A stretch of 64,000 bases of DNA from CAVROT01 sp963722905 (GCA_963722905.1 CAVROT010000014.1:124001-188000); one strand, 5' to 3'. Counted from the first letter of the stretch, positions 1-10,380 are shown. The notes: a model not told the origin generated them from the letters alone. Numbers and translations are program-made.

Positions 1-834
1 GATCCGCGCCAGAGGCAGAGCCATGTCGCGGATCGCCTCTGGCGACGGAATAGGATAGTCCGGCAGGCCGCGCATATGGGTGCGCGTCGGCTCGTGGCAG
101 ATCACCATCGCGTCCGGCTGGCCGCCGTGGATCAGCGCCAGCGTCACGCCGGAATAGCTGACGTGATAGAGGCTGCCCTGCCCTTCGATGTGGTCCCAGT
201 GGTCCGGCGCCGCGTCGGGGGTCAGATATTCCACCGCGCCCGCCATGAAGTCGGCGATCACCGCGTCCAGCGGCACGCCGCGCCCGGTGATGAGGATCCC
301 CGTCTGCCCCGTGGGCCGGAACGTGGACGGCGTGCCGCGCCGCTTCATCTCGGCGTCCATCGCAAGGCCTGTGTACATCTTGCCGACGCTGCAATCGGTG
401 CCGATGGCCAGGCATCGCCGTCCCGTCCGCTTGACCCCGTCTGCGATCGGATAGGCCACCGAGGGGATGCGCACGTCGAAGAGCGTCTGCCCGTTCACCC
501 GCGCCGCCGACATCAGCTCCTTCTCGTCGCGCAGAAGATTGTGCAGACCGCTGGCGATGTCGAAGCCCATGCGCAGCGCCTGCACGAGGATCTCGGTCCA
601 GGCGGCCGAGATCCGGCCGCCCCGGTTCGCCACACCGACGACCAGCGTCCTGGCCCCGGCCGCCTTCGCCTCTTCCAGCGTCATGTCGGTCAGGCCGACG
701 TCGGCGCGGCACCCCTCCATTCGGAACTGGCCGACGGCGTTGCCGGGACGCCAGTCGGCGATGCCCTGCGCCACCTTGGCGGCGAGGTTGTCCGGCGCAT
801 CGCCGAGAAACAGCAGGTAGGGGGTCTGGATCAT
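1..834 (-). CDS. DUF1611 family protein, DgcN-like (D-glutamate N-acetyltransferase family), 3' end cut by window edge
   Basis: The minus strand stays open from an ATG at 834 to position 1, giving the first 278 residues; the family is normally about 330 residues, so only the C-terminus is missing. It begins MIQTPYLLFLGDAPDNLAAK and carries a P-loop-like GTDCSVGK at residues 145-152, followed by a conserved region with GQTGILI, typical of DUF1611. Members characterised in marine bacteria (DgcN) acetylate D-glutamate so that the partner DgcA can convert it to the L form. The usual partner would lie outside the window. The family call is firm; the exact substrate is inferred from family knowledge. 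Confidence 0.82.
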   Translation of the reverse strand, partial: MIQTPYLLFLGDAPDNLAAKVAQGIADWRPGNAVGQFRMEGCRADVGLTDMTLEEAKAAGARTLVVGVANRGGRISAAWTEILVQALRMGFDIASGLHNLLRDEKELMSAARVNGQTLFDVRIPSVAYPIADGVKRTGRRCLAIGTDCSVGKMYTGLAMDAEMKRRGTPSTFRPTGQTGILITGRGVPLDAVIADFMAGAVEYLTPDAAPDHWDHIEGQGSLYHVSYSGVTLALIHGGQPDAMVICHEPTRTHMRGLPDYPIPSPEAIRDMALPLARI

Positions 835-883
835 CGCGCGGTGCACCTCGGGCCTGTCATCTCCGCTCTATCCCACTGCGCCC

Positions 884-989
884 GGCCCCGTCCACATCCG
901 CCGGACACGGCGGCAGCGGCGCACCCGCAGTCGGTAAACGGCGTTTCCCGTCACCGCGCCTGGCCCCGTCCACATCCGCCGGACACGGC
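884..989. repeat. Pair of 28-bp direct repeats upstream of the hydroquinone reductase gene
   Basis: An identical 28-bp block starting GGCCCCGTCCACATCCGCC occurs at 884-911 and again at 962-989, with starts 78 bp apart. Similarity continues a few bases either side (CGCGCC/GCGCCC before, GGCAGCGGCGC after). The repeats fill the gap between the divergent DgcN-like gene (start 834) and the reductase gene (start 1120). No coding capacity is evident. They could be a duplicated regulatory site or an accidental duplication. Confidence 0.8.
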
Positions 990-1119
990 AGCGGCGCGCC
1001 GCATATCTGGTCGGGCTGTAGCGTTACCCGACATGGCGAGACGGGGCCTGTGCGCCCACTGAGGTTGCGCGCCGCCCCCGCGGCCGCACATACCGCCCTG
1101 AATCAGGAGGGACGGGACA

Positions 1120-2097
1120 ATGGGGCAACTGATCGACGGCGTCTGGCATGACCAGTGGTACGACACGAAATCGCACGGCGGGGCCTTTGCGCGGTCCACG
1201 GCGAAGTTCCGCAGCTGGATCACGCCGGACGGCACGCCCGGGCCCACGGGCGACGGTGGCTTCGCGGCCGAGGCGGGACGCTACCACCTCTACGTCAGCC
1301 TCGCCTGCCCCTGGGCAAACCGCGCGCTGTTCTTCCGGACGATCAAGGGGCTGGAGGACATGATCGGCGTCTCCGTCGTCCACCCCGAGATGCTGTCGGA
1401 GGGCTGGACGCTGGCCGACGACTATCCGGGCGCCACCGGAGACGCGCTCTATGGTCTGCCCTTCCTGCGCGACGTCTACCTGCGCGCCGATCCGGGCATC
1501 AGCGGGCGCGTCACCGTTCCGGTCCTGTGGGACATCCAGCGCCAGACCATCGTGAGCAACGAAAGCTCCGAGATCATACGCATGTTCAATTCCGCCTTCG
1601 ACGCGCTGACGGGCAACGCGGAGGATTACCGGCCCGCCGATCTGCGCGAGGAGATCGAGCCGGTGAACGACCGGATCTACGACACGGTGAACAACGGCGT
1701 CTACAAGGCGGGTTTCGCAACGACGCAGCAGGCCTACGACGACGCCGTGCACCCCCTGTTCGATACGCTCGACTGGCTGGAGGACCGGCTGTCGAAACGC
1801 CGCTACCTCATGGGCGACCGCATTACCGAGGCCGACTGGCGGCTCTTCGCCACGCTTGTGCGGTTCGACCTCGTCTACCACCAGCATTTCAAGTGCAACC
1901 GCCGCCGCATCGTCGACTACCCGAACCTCTGGGCCTACACGCGCGAACTCTACCAGTGGCCCGGCATCGCGGCGAACGTCGACTTCGACCATATCGTGCG
2001 GCATTACCACTACAGCCACGAGACGATAAATCCGTATCGCATCATTCCGATCAATCCCGTCATCGACTGGTCCGAACCGCACGGTCGCGCGAATTGA
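1120..2097 (+). CDS. yqjG: Glutathionyl-hydroquinone reductase (YqjG/Xi-class glutathione transferase)
   Basis: The 325-residue protein matches the length of the YqjG/EcmB family (about 328). It has the diagnostic CPWA motif with the catalytic cysteine at residue 63, inside LACPWANRAL, and the C-terminal helical GST domain with conserved DRITEADWRLFATLVRFD and YPNLWAYTRELY. These enzymes use glutathione to reduce glutathionyl-hydroquinones in the cytosol, protecting against quinone adducts. The ATG at 1120 has a good AGGAGGG ribosome site 8 bases upstream. The gene stands alone, divergent from the DgcN-like gene. Function is assigned from the family and is secure at subfamily level. Confidence 0.9.
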   Translation: MGQLIDGVWHDQWYDTKSHGGAFARSTAKFRSWITPDGTPGPTGDGGFAAEAGRYHLYVSLACPWANRALFFRTIKGLEDMIGVSVVHPEMLSEGWTLADDYPGATGDALYGLPFLRDVYLRADPGISGRVTVPVLWDIQRQTIVSNESSEIIRMFNSAFDALTGNAEDYRPADLREEIEPVNDRIYDTVNNGVYKAGFATTQQAYDDAVHPLFDTLDWLEDRLSKRRYLMGDRITEADWRLFATLVRFDLVYHQHFKCNRRRIVDYPNLWAYTRELYQWPGIAANVDFDHIVRHYHYSHETINPYRIIPINPVIDWSEPHGRAN

Positions 2098-2165
2098 CCC
2101 GCTGGGCCGCATGGTCCTCCGCCGGCATGGCACGCCGGACACTCCTTGCGGCCATTCCTTTAATA

Positions 2166-2177
2166 CGGATCGATCCG
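2166..2177. repeat. 12-bp perfect palindrome in the yqjG-rimK gap
   Basis: CGGATCGATCCG reads identically on both strands. It lies in the locally AT-richer stretch (about 2150-2215) between the reductase and rimK, where a rimK promoter would be expected. It may be an operator or chance; nothing else in the 273-base gap is recognisable. Confidence 0.4.
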
Positions 2178-2370
2178 CTATCGACTGTCACTCCCGGCGC
2201 GGTCATATATCGCCGCGCGGATGGAACGCCGGATCGCGGCCCGTACCGCCGCTTCGCCCGGACGTCGGGCGCGACCCGGCCCCGAGATGGCCGATGATCG
2301 CCGTCGCGACCGCCCCACTGCCCGCCCCCCGTGGGGACGCGGGCCTCGAATGGCCAGGAGGCCCCAAGCA

Positions 2371-3276
2371 ATGAAGATCGCGATGATGGCGCAGAACGCC
2401 AACCTCTACTCGCACAAGCGGATCAAGGAGGCGGCCGAGGCGCGGGGCCACGAGCTCGACATCATCAAGACGCTGGGCTGCTACATGAACATCGCCAGCC
2501 GCCGCCCCGAGATCTACTACAACGGCGAGAAGCTTCCGACCTACGACGCCGTCATCCCGCGCATCGGCGCGTCGGTCACGTTCTACGGCCTCGCCGTGCT
2601 GCGCCAGTTCGAGGTGATGGGCACCTACCCCCTGAACGAATCCGTCGCCATCGGGCGCAGCCGCGACAAGCTGCGGTCGATGCAGCTGATGGCGCGCGAC
2701 GGGATCGGCCTGCCCGTCACCACCTTCGCCCACGACCCCAAGCAGACCGAGGAGGTGCTGAAGATCGCCGGCGGCGCCCCCACCGTCATCAAGCTGCTCG
2801 AGGGAACGCAGGGCATCGGCGTGGTCCTGGCCGACACCGACCGCAGCGCCAAATCGGTGATCGAGGCGTTCCGCGGCGCCAACGTCAACATCATGGTGCA
2901 GGAGTTCATCAAGGAGGCCGGCGGCACCGACATCCGCGCGCTTGTCATCGGCGGCCGCGTCGTCGCCGCCATGAAGCGCACCGGCGCCGAGGGCGAGTTC
3001 CGCAGCAACCTGCACCGCGGCGGCAGCGCCGCCGTCATCAAGCTCAGCCCCGAAGAGCGCGCCACCGCCGTGCGGGCAGCCAAGGCGATGGGCCTCAACG
3101 TGTGCGGCGTCGACATGCTGCGCGCCAACCACGGCCCGGTGGTGATGGAGGTCAACTCGTCCCCCGGGCTGGAGGGTGTCGAGAAGGCCACCGGCATCGA
3201 TATCGCCGGCCAGATCATCGAATACCTCGAAAAGCACGCCAAGCCCGGCAAGACCAAGACCGTCGGCAAGGGATGA
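2371..3276 (+). CDS. rimK: RimK, ATP-grasp ribosomal protein S6--L-glutamate ligase family
   Basis: The ATG at 2371 follows CAGGAGG and gives 301 residues starting MKIAMMAQNANLYSHKRIKEA, the length of E. coli RimK (300). The ATP-grasp body shows the expected VIKLLEGTQGIGVVL nucleotide-binding segment, the VQEFIKEAGGTDIRALVIGG stretch and the metal/substrate motif VVMEVNSSPGLEG near the C-terminus. RimK adds glutamates to the C-terminus of ribosomal protein S6; some homologues ligate other amino acids. An upstream in-frame extension to 2221 is low-complexity and was rejected. The next gene begins 43 bp after the stop and encodes a zinc deacylase, a pairing seen in many proteobacteria. Confidence 0.93.
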   Translation: MKIAMMAQNANLYSHKRIKEAAEARGHELDIIKTLGCYMNIASRRPEIYYNGEKLPTYDAVIPRIGASVTFYGLAVLRQFEVMGTYPLNESVAIGRSRDKLRSMQLMARDGIGLPVTTFAHDPKQTEEVLKIAGGAPTVIKLLEGTQGIGVVLADTDRSAKSVIEAFRGANVNIMVQEFIKEAGGTDIRALVIGGRVVAAMKRTGAEGEFRSNLHRGGSAAVIKLSPEERATAVRAAKAMGLNVCGVDMLRANHGPVVMEVNSSPGLEGVEKATGIDIAGQIIEYLEKHAKPGKTKTVGKG

Positions 3277-3319
3277 CGCGCACCGCCCCTGCCCGGCCGA
3301 CCCGGCGGGTGCCGCGCGC

Positions 3320-4354
3320 GTGACCCGCAGCGCATTCGAGCTGGGCGGCATCCCGATCGCGCCCGGCACGCGGCGCACCGTCGACCTGCCCGTCAGCGTC
3401 CTGTCGGACCACACCCCCGTCACCATGTCGGTGCAGGTCATCCACGGGCGGCGGCCGGGGCCGGTCATGTTCGTTTCCGCGGCCGTCCACGGGGACGAGG
3501 TCATCGGGGTCGAGATCGCGCGCCGGCTGCTGCGCGCCCCCCAACTGGACACCATGCGCGGCACGCTGATGGTGGTCCCCATCGTCAACGCCTTCGGGTT
3601 CCTCAACAACTCGCGCTACATGCCCGACCGGCGCGATCTGAACCGGGTCTTCCCCGGCTCGCCCGGCGGGTCGCTGGCCGCGCGCCTTGCCCACCTCTTC
3701 ATGACCGAGATCGTGGCGCGCTCCGAGTTCGGGATCGACCTGCACTCGGCCGCGATCCACCGTACCAACATGCCTCAGATCCGTGTCTCCGCCTCCAGCC
3801 AGTCCACCGTCGACAGGGCGAACGCCTTCGGCGCGCCGGTCGTCATCCGCGCGAAGCTGCGCGACGGCAGCCTGCGCGGCGCGGCGCGCGACCGCGGCGT
3901 CGACATCCTGCTCTACGAGGCCGGCGAGGCGCTGCGCTTCGACGAGCTGTCGGCGCGGGTCGGCGCGTCCGGCATCCTGCGCGTCATGCAGTCGATGGGG
4001 ATGGTCGGCGCCAAGGGCCTGCCGAAACGGTCCTCCGCCCCCATACAGGCGCGGTCCTCCTCATGGGTCCGCGCGCCCGCCGGCGGGCTGCTGCGGTCCT
4101 TCAAGGACGCGGGCGAGAACGTGGACGAGGGGACGCTGCTGGGCATCGTGTCGGACCCCTTCGGCGAATCCGAGGTCGAGATCGCATCGCCCGCCTCGGG
4201 CCTGATCCTTGGCCGGGCCACGATGCCCATCGTCAACGAAGGCGACGCGACCTTCCACATCGCGCCGACCACGCGCGACACCGACGCGCACATGGCCGGC
4301 CTGACGGACGACCTAGAGGCCGACCCGATGTTCGACGAGGACGAGATCCTCTAG
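3320..4354 (+). CDS. Succinylglutamate desuccinylase/aspartoacylase-type zinc hydrolase (M14-like)
   Basis: I place the start at GTG 3320, 43 bp after rimK, giving 344 residues (VTRSAFELGG...); the more upstream ATG at 3176 would overlap rimK by 100 bp. The zinc site is visible: H57 and E60 in AAVHGDEVIG, and H142 in GIDLHSA. RRDLNRVFPG is the conserved arginine/asparagine substrate segment, and LLYEAGE carries the likely catalytic glutamate. A C-terminal beta-barrel-like region follows (APAGGLLRS, EVEIASPASGLILG), as in AstE/AspA relatives. The family hydrolyses N-acyl amino acids. Coupling to rimK suggests a role in trimming or recycling an acylated amino acid tag, which is inference. Confidence 0.85.
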   Translation: MTRSAFELGGIPIAPGTRRTVDLPVSVLSDHTPVTMSVQVIHGRRPGPVMFVSAAVHGDEVIGVEIARRLLRAPQLDTMRGTLMVVPIVNAFGFLNNSRYMPDRRDLNRVFPGSPGGSLAARLAHLFMTEIVARSEFGIDLHSAAIHRTNMPQIRVSASSQSTVDRANAFGAPVVIRAKLRDGSLRGAARDRGVDILLYEAGEALRFDELSARVGASGILRVMQSMGMVGAKGLPKRSSAPIQARSSSWVRAPAGGLLRSFKDAGENVDEGTLLGIVSDPFGESEVEIASPASGLILGRATMPIVNEGDATFHIAPTTRDTDAHMAGLTDDLEADPMFDEDEIL

Positions 4355-4444
4355 GCCCTCCGGCCCGGCGTCCGCCCGTCCATTGCCCCGCACCGTGGCC
4401 CGTTCTACACCCGGTCCGAACCCCCCACGGATACGGAGAACGAC

Positions 4445-6100
<1,656 letters not shown>

Positions 6101-7132
6101 CGACTGGCGGCCTTTCTATCGAGCAAGTTATTTGGTGGGCGGAGGGGACATATTCTCCTAAAAATGAGTTTAGCATTGGATTACCACCCCACGACCCGTA
6201 GGAGAAGGTATATTCACTCTTATGCAAATTCGCCTTTAGTGCATCAGAGTTTAAATAGTTAAACAGGTAGGAATTTAGCCGTCCAAGGCACCACAGATTA
6301 TCAAGCGGTAAAAGATGCCTCAAGACCCCCGAAAGTTGAACCTGGTCAGAAAGAGAATAAAGAAATGGTTAAAGAATGGCGGAATCACCGAAGATTCTTC
6401 CGCTATACTGTTCACAGACATAAGAATGGTGCTAGAGGCCGCCAAACTTAAACAGAAATGGCCATGTCTCTCCTTTTATACCGATTTAGGCCTTCACGAC
6501 AAGCTTTCCTATAATAATCACCTCAGGGTATTTGGGGAAATTGCAGAAATGCCAAGCTTTGGAGACGGTGATTTTCAGTCACTGGATTTCACTCCATTTA
6601 TTCAGAAGTACGGAACTCAAGGATTGGACGTCGACCTTAGGGAGTTTATGCAACACTTTCAGGTAGATGAATATTTTCGCCTTAGCGGTACTGAGTTGTA
6701 TAAGATATTTTTGGCCTATTTTTGCCGGCTGTGCGGGTCGAGTATATCTCTGCCTGCTGATATATTGAGTGGATATCTACTCCATTCTAATAAATATCAG
6801 AAAGTGTTTGGAAATACGACACGAAAATACTACCCAACAAAGATCGAGTTAAGAAAAAATATTGAAAGATTCCAGAATTCCGTTTCTCTAAGATTCTATT
6901 TTGCTGCCGAAATTTGTTCTCCCATAACATACGAACTTCGCTTCATAGGTACATTTAATATGATCTTCGCAAGCATAAAGGACGTGCGAGAGGTTAGTGA
7001 TATATTGGAAGACTGACTGATTAGGACGAGTTCTTGTATGAAGTCGGCACATCTATACTATAATGTCCTGCCAATGTCGAATATTGGGCTAATCTACGCA
7101 CGGATAGGCACTTTCAGGCAAGGACCGACCAC
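6101..7132. other. AT-rich island, probable horizontally acquired segment
   Basis: Base composition changes abruptly just after the ettA stop: A/T runs such as AAAAATGAGTTTAGC and TTTAAATAGTTAAACAGG dominate, and GC-type codon bias vanishes until about 7133, where typical composition resumes. The segment is about 1 kb, contains one intact ORF, and has an 8-bp inverted repeat (TTCTCCTA 6153-6160, TAGGAGAA 6199-6206). I see no integrase, transposase, tRNA or target-site duplication at its edges. Foreign origin is inferred from composition only. Confidence 0.7.
6315..7016 (+). CDS. Hypothetical protein in AT-rich island
   Basis: A 233-residue ORF starting MPQDPRKLNLVRKRIKKWL, with codon use rich in A/T at third positions, unlike all neighbours. 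I do not recognise a family. The N-terminus is basic; the middle is rich in Phe, Tyr and Leu (ELYKIFLAYFCRLCG, near residue 130), and the C-terminus is acidic (VSDILED). There is no signal peptide and no convincing transmembrane helix. The upstream GGTAAAAG is a weak ribosome site. The ORF fills most of the island and its length makes chance unlikely, so it is probably a real transferred gene. No function is proposed. Confidence 0.6.
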   Translation: MPQDPRKLNLVRKRIKKWLKNGGITEDSSAILFTDIRMVLEAAKLKQKWPCLSFYTDLGLHDKLSYNNHLRVFGEIAEMPSFGDGDFQSLDFTPFIQKYGTQGLDVDLREFMQHFQVDEYFRLSGTELYKIFLAYFCRLCGSSISLPADILSGYLLHSNKYQKVFGNTTRKYYPTKIELRKNIERFQNSVSLRFYFAAEICSPITYELRFIGTFNMIFASIKDVREVSDILED

Positions 7133-8584
7133 TTGGCACAGCTTCAGGTAACCGACGGGTTCACGCAGAACCCGACCAACGGCGACATTTTCGACGGCAG
7201 CTTCAGCGTCGAGCGGTTCGACCCCGACGATGGCGACCTGTTCGGCATCGAACTGGCGCTGAACACCACACTCTTCACAAGCGGCGCGCTCTTCGCCGAT
7301 CCGTTCGTCGGCGTGGCCACGGCGAACGTGACGGCGGATTCGCTCTTCGTCCTCGATCCGGACGAGACCGGGCCGCTGGGCGTCTCGCCCAGCGCGTCCA
7401 TATCGCTCGATTCCGGCCCGGTCTTTGTCAACAGCTTCGGTCCGACGCCGGTGGCCCTCAGCGGTAGCGGGGAGAGCGGCATCGTCCCCATCGCGAACCT
7501 CGCGCCGTTCGTCGGCGAGGGCGCGGTCGAGGTTCCCTACAGCTTCTTCTCGGGCACGCTGCCGACCGGCTTCGGGCTGCTGGGCGCCGTGCCGGAATCC
7601 TTCGTGAACGACAACGGCGCGTTCCTCACGCTGACCTACAGCTTCATCGCCTCGGGCACGGAGCAGACGGGCACCGCGGCGTCCGAGACGCTGGCGGGCG
7701 CGGCGGGCGACGACACCCTGCTGGGCGGCGCGGGCGACGACACCCTGACGGGGCTGGCCGGGAACGACCGCCTGGACGGCGGCGCGGGCAACGACCGGCT
7801 GGAGGGCGGCGACGGGAACGACGCGATGCTGGGCCGGGACGGGAACGACCTGCTGGATGGCGGCGACGGCGACGACAACCTAGCCGCGGCGGCCGGCAAC
7901 GACGTTCTGCGCGGTGGCGACGGGAACGATTCGCTGGGCGGCGGCGACGGCAACGACGACCTGTCGGGCGGCGCGGGCAACGACGTCATGGGCGGCGGCA
8001 CCGGCAACGACATCGTCGCGGGGAACGCGGGCAGGGACGACATGTCGGGCGGCTACGGCCGCGACCTGGTGCGCGGTGGCGGCGGCGACGATACGCTGGC
8101 GGGATCGTTCGGCGCCGATACGGTCGAGGGCGGTCAGGGCGACGACAGCGTGGGCGGCGGGGCGGCGGCCGACCGGATCCTCGGCGGCGCGGGAAACGAC
8201 GCCATCGGTGCCGGTGACGGCGATGACACCCTTTTCGGCGAATCCGGCAACGATTTCATGGGCGGCGGGGCGGGCGACGATCTGCTGAAGGGCGGCGGTG
8301 GCGCCGACACGCTGAACGGCGGTGCCGGCAACGACACGCTCGAAGGGGCGGCGGGCGCGGACGTCTTCGTGTTCAACGCCTTCCGCGGCGGCGAAACCGA
8401 CCGCATCCTCGATTTCGAGGACGCCGTCGACCGCCTCAGGCTCGACGGCGTGCCGGGCGGGTTCGACGGGCTTGATATCGCGGCGCGGGGCGACGATGCG
8501 GTCATCGGCATCGGCAGCTTTCGCATCGTCCTCGACGACGTGTCCGTGGCGCAGATCGACGCGGCGGACTTCGTCTTTACCTGA
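7133..8584 (+). CDS. RTX-type calcium-binding repeat protein (hemolysin-type repeats), probably type I secreted
   Basis: From the TTG at 7133 (MAQLQVTDGFTQNP) the protein has 483 residues. Residues 1 to about 185 form a beta-rich N-terminal domain without a Sec signal. Residues about 188-411 are some 25 consecutive nonapeptides of the GGxGxDxLx type (GGAGNDRLE, GGDGNDSLG), which bind calcium in the RTX parallel beta-roll. After the roll comes GADVFVFNAFRGGETDRIL, the conserved C-terminal cap of serralysin-like RTX proteins that carries the type I export signal. No type I secretion genes are nearby. No protease or lipase motif is visible, so the role of the N-terminal domain is unknown. The non-ATG start next to the AT-rich island is uncertain. 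Confidence 0.85.
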   Translation: MAQLQVTDGFTQNPTNGDIFDGSFSVERFDPDDGDLFGIELALNTTLFTSGALFADPFVGVATANVTADSLFVLDPDETGPLGVSPSASISLDSGPVFVNSFGPTPVALSGSGESGIVPIANLAPFVGEGAVEVPYSFFSGTLPTGFGLLGAVPESFVNDNGAFLTLTYSFIASGTEQTGTAASETLAGAAGDDTLLGGAGDDTLTGLAGNDRLDGGAGNDRLEGGDGNDAMLGRDGNDLLDGGDGDDNLAAAAGNDVLRGGDGNDSLGGGDGNDDLSGGAGNDVMGGGTGNDIVAGNAGRDDMSGGYGRDLVRGGGGDDTLAGSFGADTVEGGQGDDSVGGGAAADRILGGAGNDAIGAGDGDDTLFGESGNDFMGGGAGDDLLKGGGGADTLNGGAGNDTLEGAAGADVFVFNAFRGGETDRILDFEDAVDRLRLDGVPGGFDGLDIAARGDDAVIGIGSFRIVLDDVSVAQIDAADFVFT

Positions 8585-8602
8585 GGCTGTGAGCCCGTAT
8601 GC

Positions 8603-8650
8603 GCCCTCCCCGGCCGAAATCCGGGACTCCCCGGAGACGGAGGGGAGGGC
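8603..8650. terminator. Hairpin between convergent RTX and HAD genes
   Basis: GCCCTCCCC (8603-8611) pairs with GGGGAGGGC (8642-8650), with further GC-rich pairing inside. It lies just downstream of the RTX stop and of the HAD gene stop on the other strand, so it could terminate both transcripts. No T-tract follows on either strand, so intrinsic termination is only possible, not certain. Confidence 0.4.
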
Positions 8651-8704
8651 CGGCACGGGATATGCGCGGCATGTTCGGTCCGCGTCGCAGACGGTCGCCG
8701 CGGG

Positions 8705-9613
8705 CTACGTGATGTCGGCCACGATGTCGGGAACGATGCCCGATCTCTCGATGGCCCCGCCGACGTCGCTGCCCGCGAACAGCCCGTGTCCCGTGACGAG
8801 GATCGTTCCGAACCCGGCAGCCCGGCCGCCCAGAATATCCGTGTGCAAGGTATCTCCGACCATCGCCACGCGATCCGCGTCGAGGTCCATGCGCGCGATG
8901 GCGTCGTCGAAGGCATCGGCATAGGGCTTTCCGAACCAGTGGACCGGGCAGCCGGTCCTGTCGATCAGATCGTGCGCCCAGTAGCCCGGTTCGCGCGCGA
9001 GCCCGTCCTCGCGCGGGGAAACGATGTCGGGATTCGCAATGACGATGGGCCGCGGCCTGGCCGAAAGCGCGTTGCACAGCCGGTCGTGGACCGCCGCGTC
9101 GTAGCGGGACGAAGAGAGGAACAGCACGGCATCGGCGTCCTCCAGCGCGTCGCCCCTCGATGCGTCGACAGCAGTCACGCCGAGATCCACCAGATCGTCG
9201 TCCGCGTCGGCGATTGCCGCCCAGACGGCCCCCGGCGCCAGCGCATCCAGTCGCGCCGACGCGACCCCGCGCGATGTCACGATCTCGGAGGCATCGAAAT
9301 CGAAGCCCAGGCCGCGGAACTTCGCCAGAGCGCCGGACGGCATGTACGACGCCGCATTCGACAGGACACACAGTCGTTTGCCCGATGCACGCAGCGATGC
9401 GATCCGTGCGACCGCGCTCGGGACGACGGCGCTGCCGACGTTCAGCACGCCATAGGCGTCGAGGACGAAACCGTCGTAGAGGTCGGCCGCCGCATCCAGA
9501 TCGGGCACCCGCCGCGACGCGGACGGAAACGACGCTTGCGGCAGCCGCGTGCGGACCTCCTCGTAGCGCGCGAAAGCGGCGGACGGCGTCGAAAGGCGAT
9601 GCGGGTCAGACAC
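8705..9613 (-). CDS. HAD superfamily class IIA hydrolase (NagD/pyridoxal-phosphatase-like)
   Basis: 302 residues with HAD motif I DAYGVL at 52-57, motif II LCVLSNAAS, motif III lysine in HWFGKPY and motif IV MVGDTLHTD. The second motif I aspartate is replaced by Tyr, as in the TIGR01459-like subgroup, where Trp or Tyr is common; those proteins are putative phosphatases. It is the last gene of the minus-strand arm of the polyol locus. Its ATG overlaps the stop of the SDR gene by 8 bp, so it is probably co-translated. A plausible job is dephosphorylating a sugar-phosphate intermediate of this pathway (inference). The start may lie a little downstream, since the first 30 residues are unlike the family. 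Confidence 0.8.
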   Translation of the reverse strand: MSDPHRLSTPSAAFARYEEVRTRLPQASFPSASRRVPDLDAAADLYDGFVLDAYGVLNVGSAVVPSAVARIASLRASGKRLCVLSNAASYMPSGALAKFRGLGFDFDASEIVTSRGVASARLDALAPGAVWAAIADADDDLVDLGVTAVDASRGDALEDADAVLFLSSSRYDAAVHDRLCNALSARPRPIVIANPDIVSPREDGLAREPGYWAHDLIDRTGCPVHWFGKPYADAFDDAIARMDLDADRVAMVGDTLHTDILGGRAAGFGTILVTGHGLFAGSDVGGAIERSGIVPDIVADIT

Positions 9614-10376
9614 TCGTGAACCCGCCCTCGACCATCATGAGGGCCCCGTTCACCATGTCGGAGGCGTTCGAGGCGAGAAAGAGCGCCATGTCGGCGACCT
9701 CGACAGGCTCGGCAAAGCGGCGGGCGGGCGTCGCGGCGATGAAGGGATCGCGCTTTTCGGGCGCGGACCAGTTCTCGCGCCCCATGTCGGTCATTACCAC
9801 CGTCGGGCAGATCGCGTTCACCTGCACGTTGTGGCGGCCCCATTCGGCGCAGAGCGCCTTGGTCAGCGCGTTCAGACCGCCCTTGGACGCGATGTAGGCC
9901 GCGTGGTCGTCGAGTGCGATGACGCCCGCCTGGCTGGAGATGTTGACGATCTTGCCGCGCCGACGCGCGATCATGTCCGGCGCCAGGGTCTGCGCCAGCG
10001 CGAAGGGCGCCCGGAGGTTCAGCGCCATCGTCGCGTCCCAGTCCGCGAGATCGAGTTCGGTCGCAGGCGCCAGCAGGGCAATGCCCGCGGCATTGACGAG
10101 GATGTCGACCGGCCGCCCCCCGGCCAGCGCCGCGTCCGCCGCCTGTGCCGGGCCGTCGAGGCGCGACAGATCGGCCACCACCGTCAGGCAGTCGCGCCCC
10201 AGCGCACGGACCTCGACGGCGATGGCGTCCAGCCCGTCCGCGTCGCGGGCGACCGCGACGATGTCGGCGCCGGCATCGGCGAAGACCCGCACGATCTCGG
10301 CACCGATGCCGCGCGATGCGCCGGTCACGAGGGCGCGGCGGCCCTCGAGCGAGAAACGTCGGGTCCAGTCAGGCAT
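9606..10376 (-). CDS. Short-chain dehydrogenase/reductase (SDR), polyol locus
   Basis: The ATG at 10376 gives 256 residues, the normal SDR length. The Rossmann motif TGASRGIG (18-25), NAAG (95-98), a serine in NISSQ (147-148) and the YIASK catalytic pair (Y161, K165) are all present. It ends GALMMVEGGFTSV, like many polyol/gluconate-type SDRs. The position inside a sugar-uptake operon suggests it oxidises an imported sugar alcohol or reduces a keto-sugar. It follows the SIS gene by only 4 bases and overlaps the HAD gene start. Substrate cannot be deduced. Confidence 0.9.
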   Translation of the reverse strand: MPDWTRRFSLEGRRALVTGASRGIGAEIVRVFADAGADIVAVARDADGLDAIAVEVRALGRDCLTVVADLSRLDGPAQAADAALAGGRPVDILVNAAGIALLAPATELDLADWDATMALNLRAPFALAQTLAPDMIARRRGKIVNISSQAGVIALDDHAAYIASKGGLNALTKALCAEWGRHNVQVNAICPTVVMTDMGRENWSAPEKRDPFIAATPARRFAEPVEVADMALFLASNASDMVNGALMMVEGGFTSV

Positions 10377-10380
10377 CGGC

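Noticed and set aside
7690..8365. Regular repeats in the RTX gene as a CRISPR or DNA repeat array
   Set aside because: The periodicity is 27 bp in frame and encodes GGxGxD nonapeptides; it is protein repeat structure.
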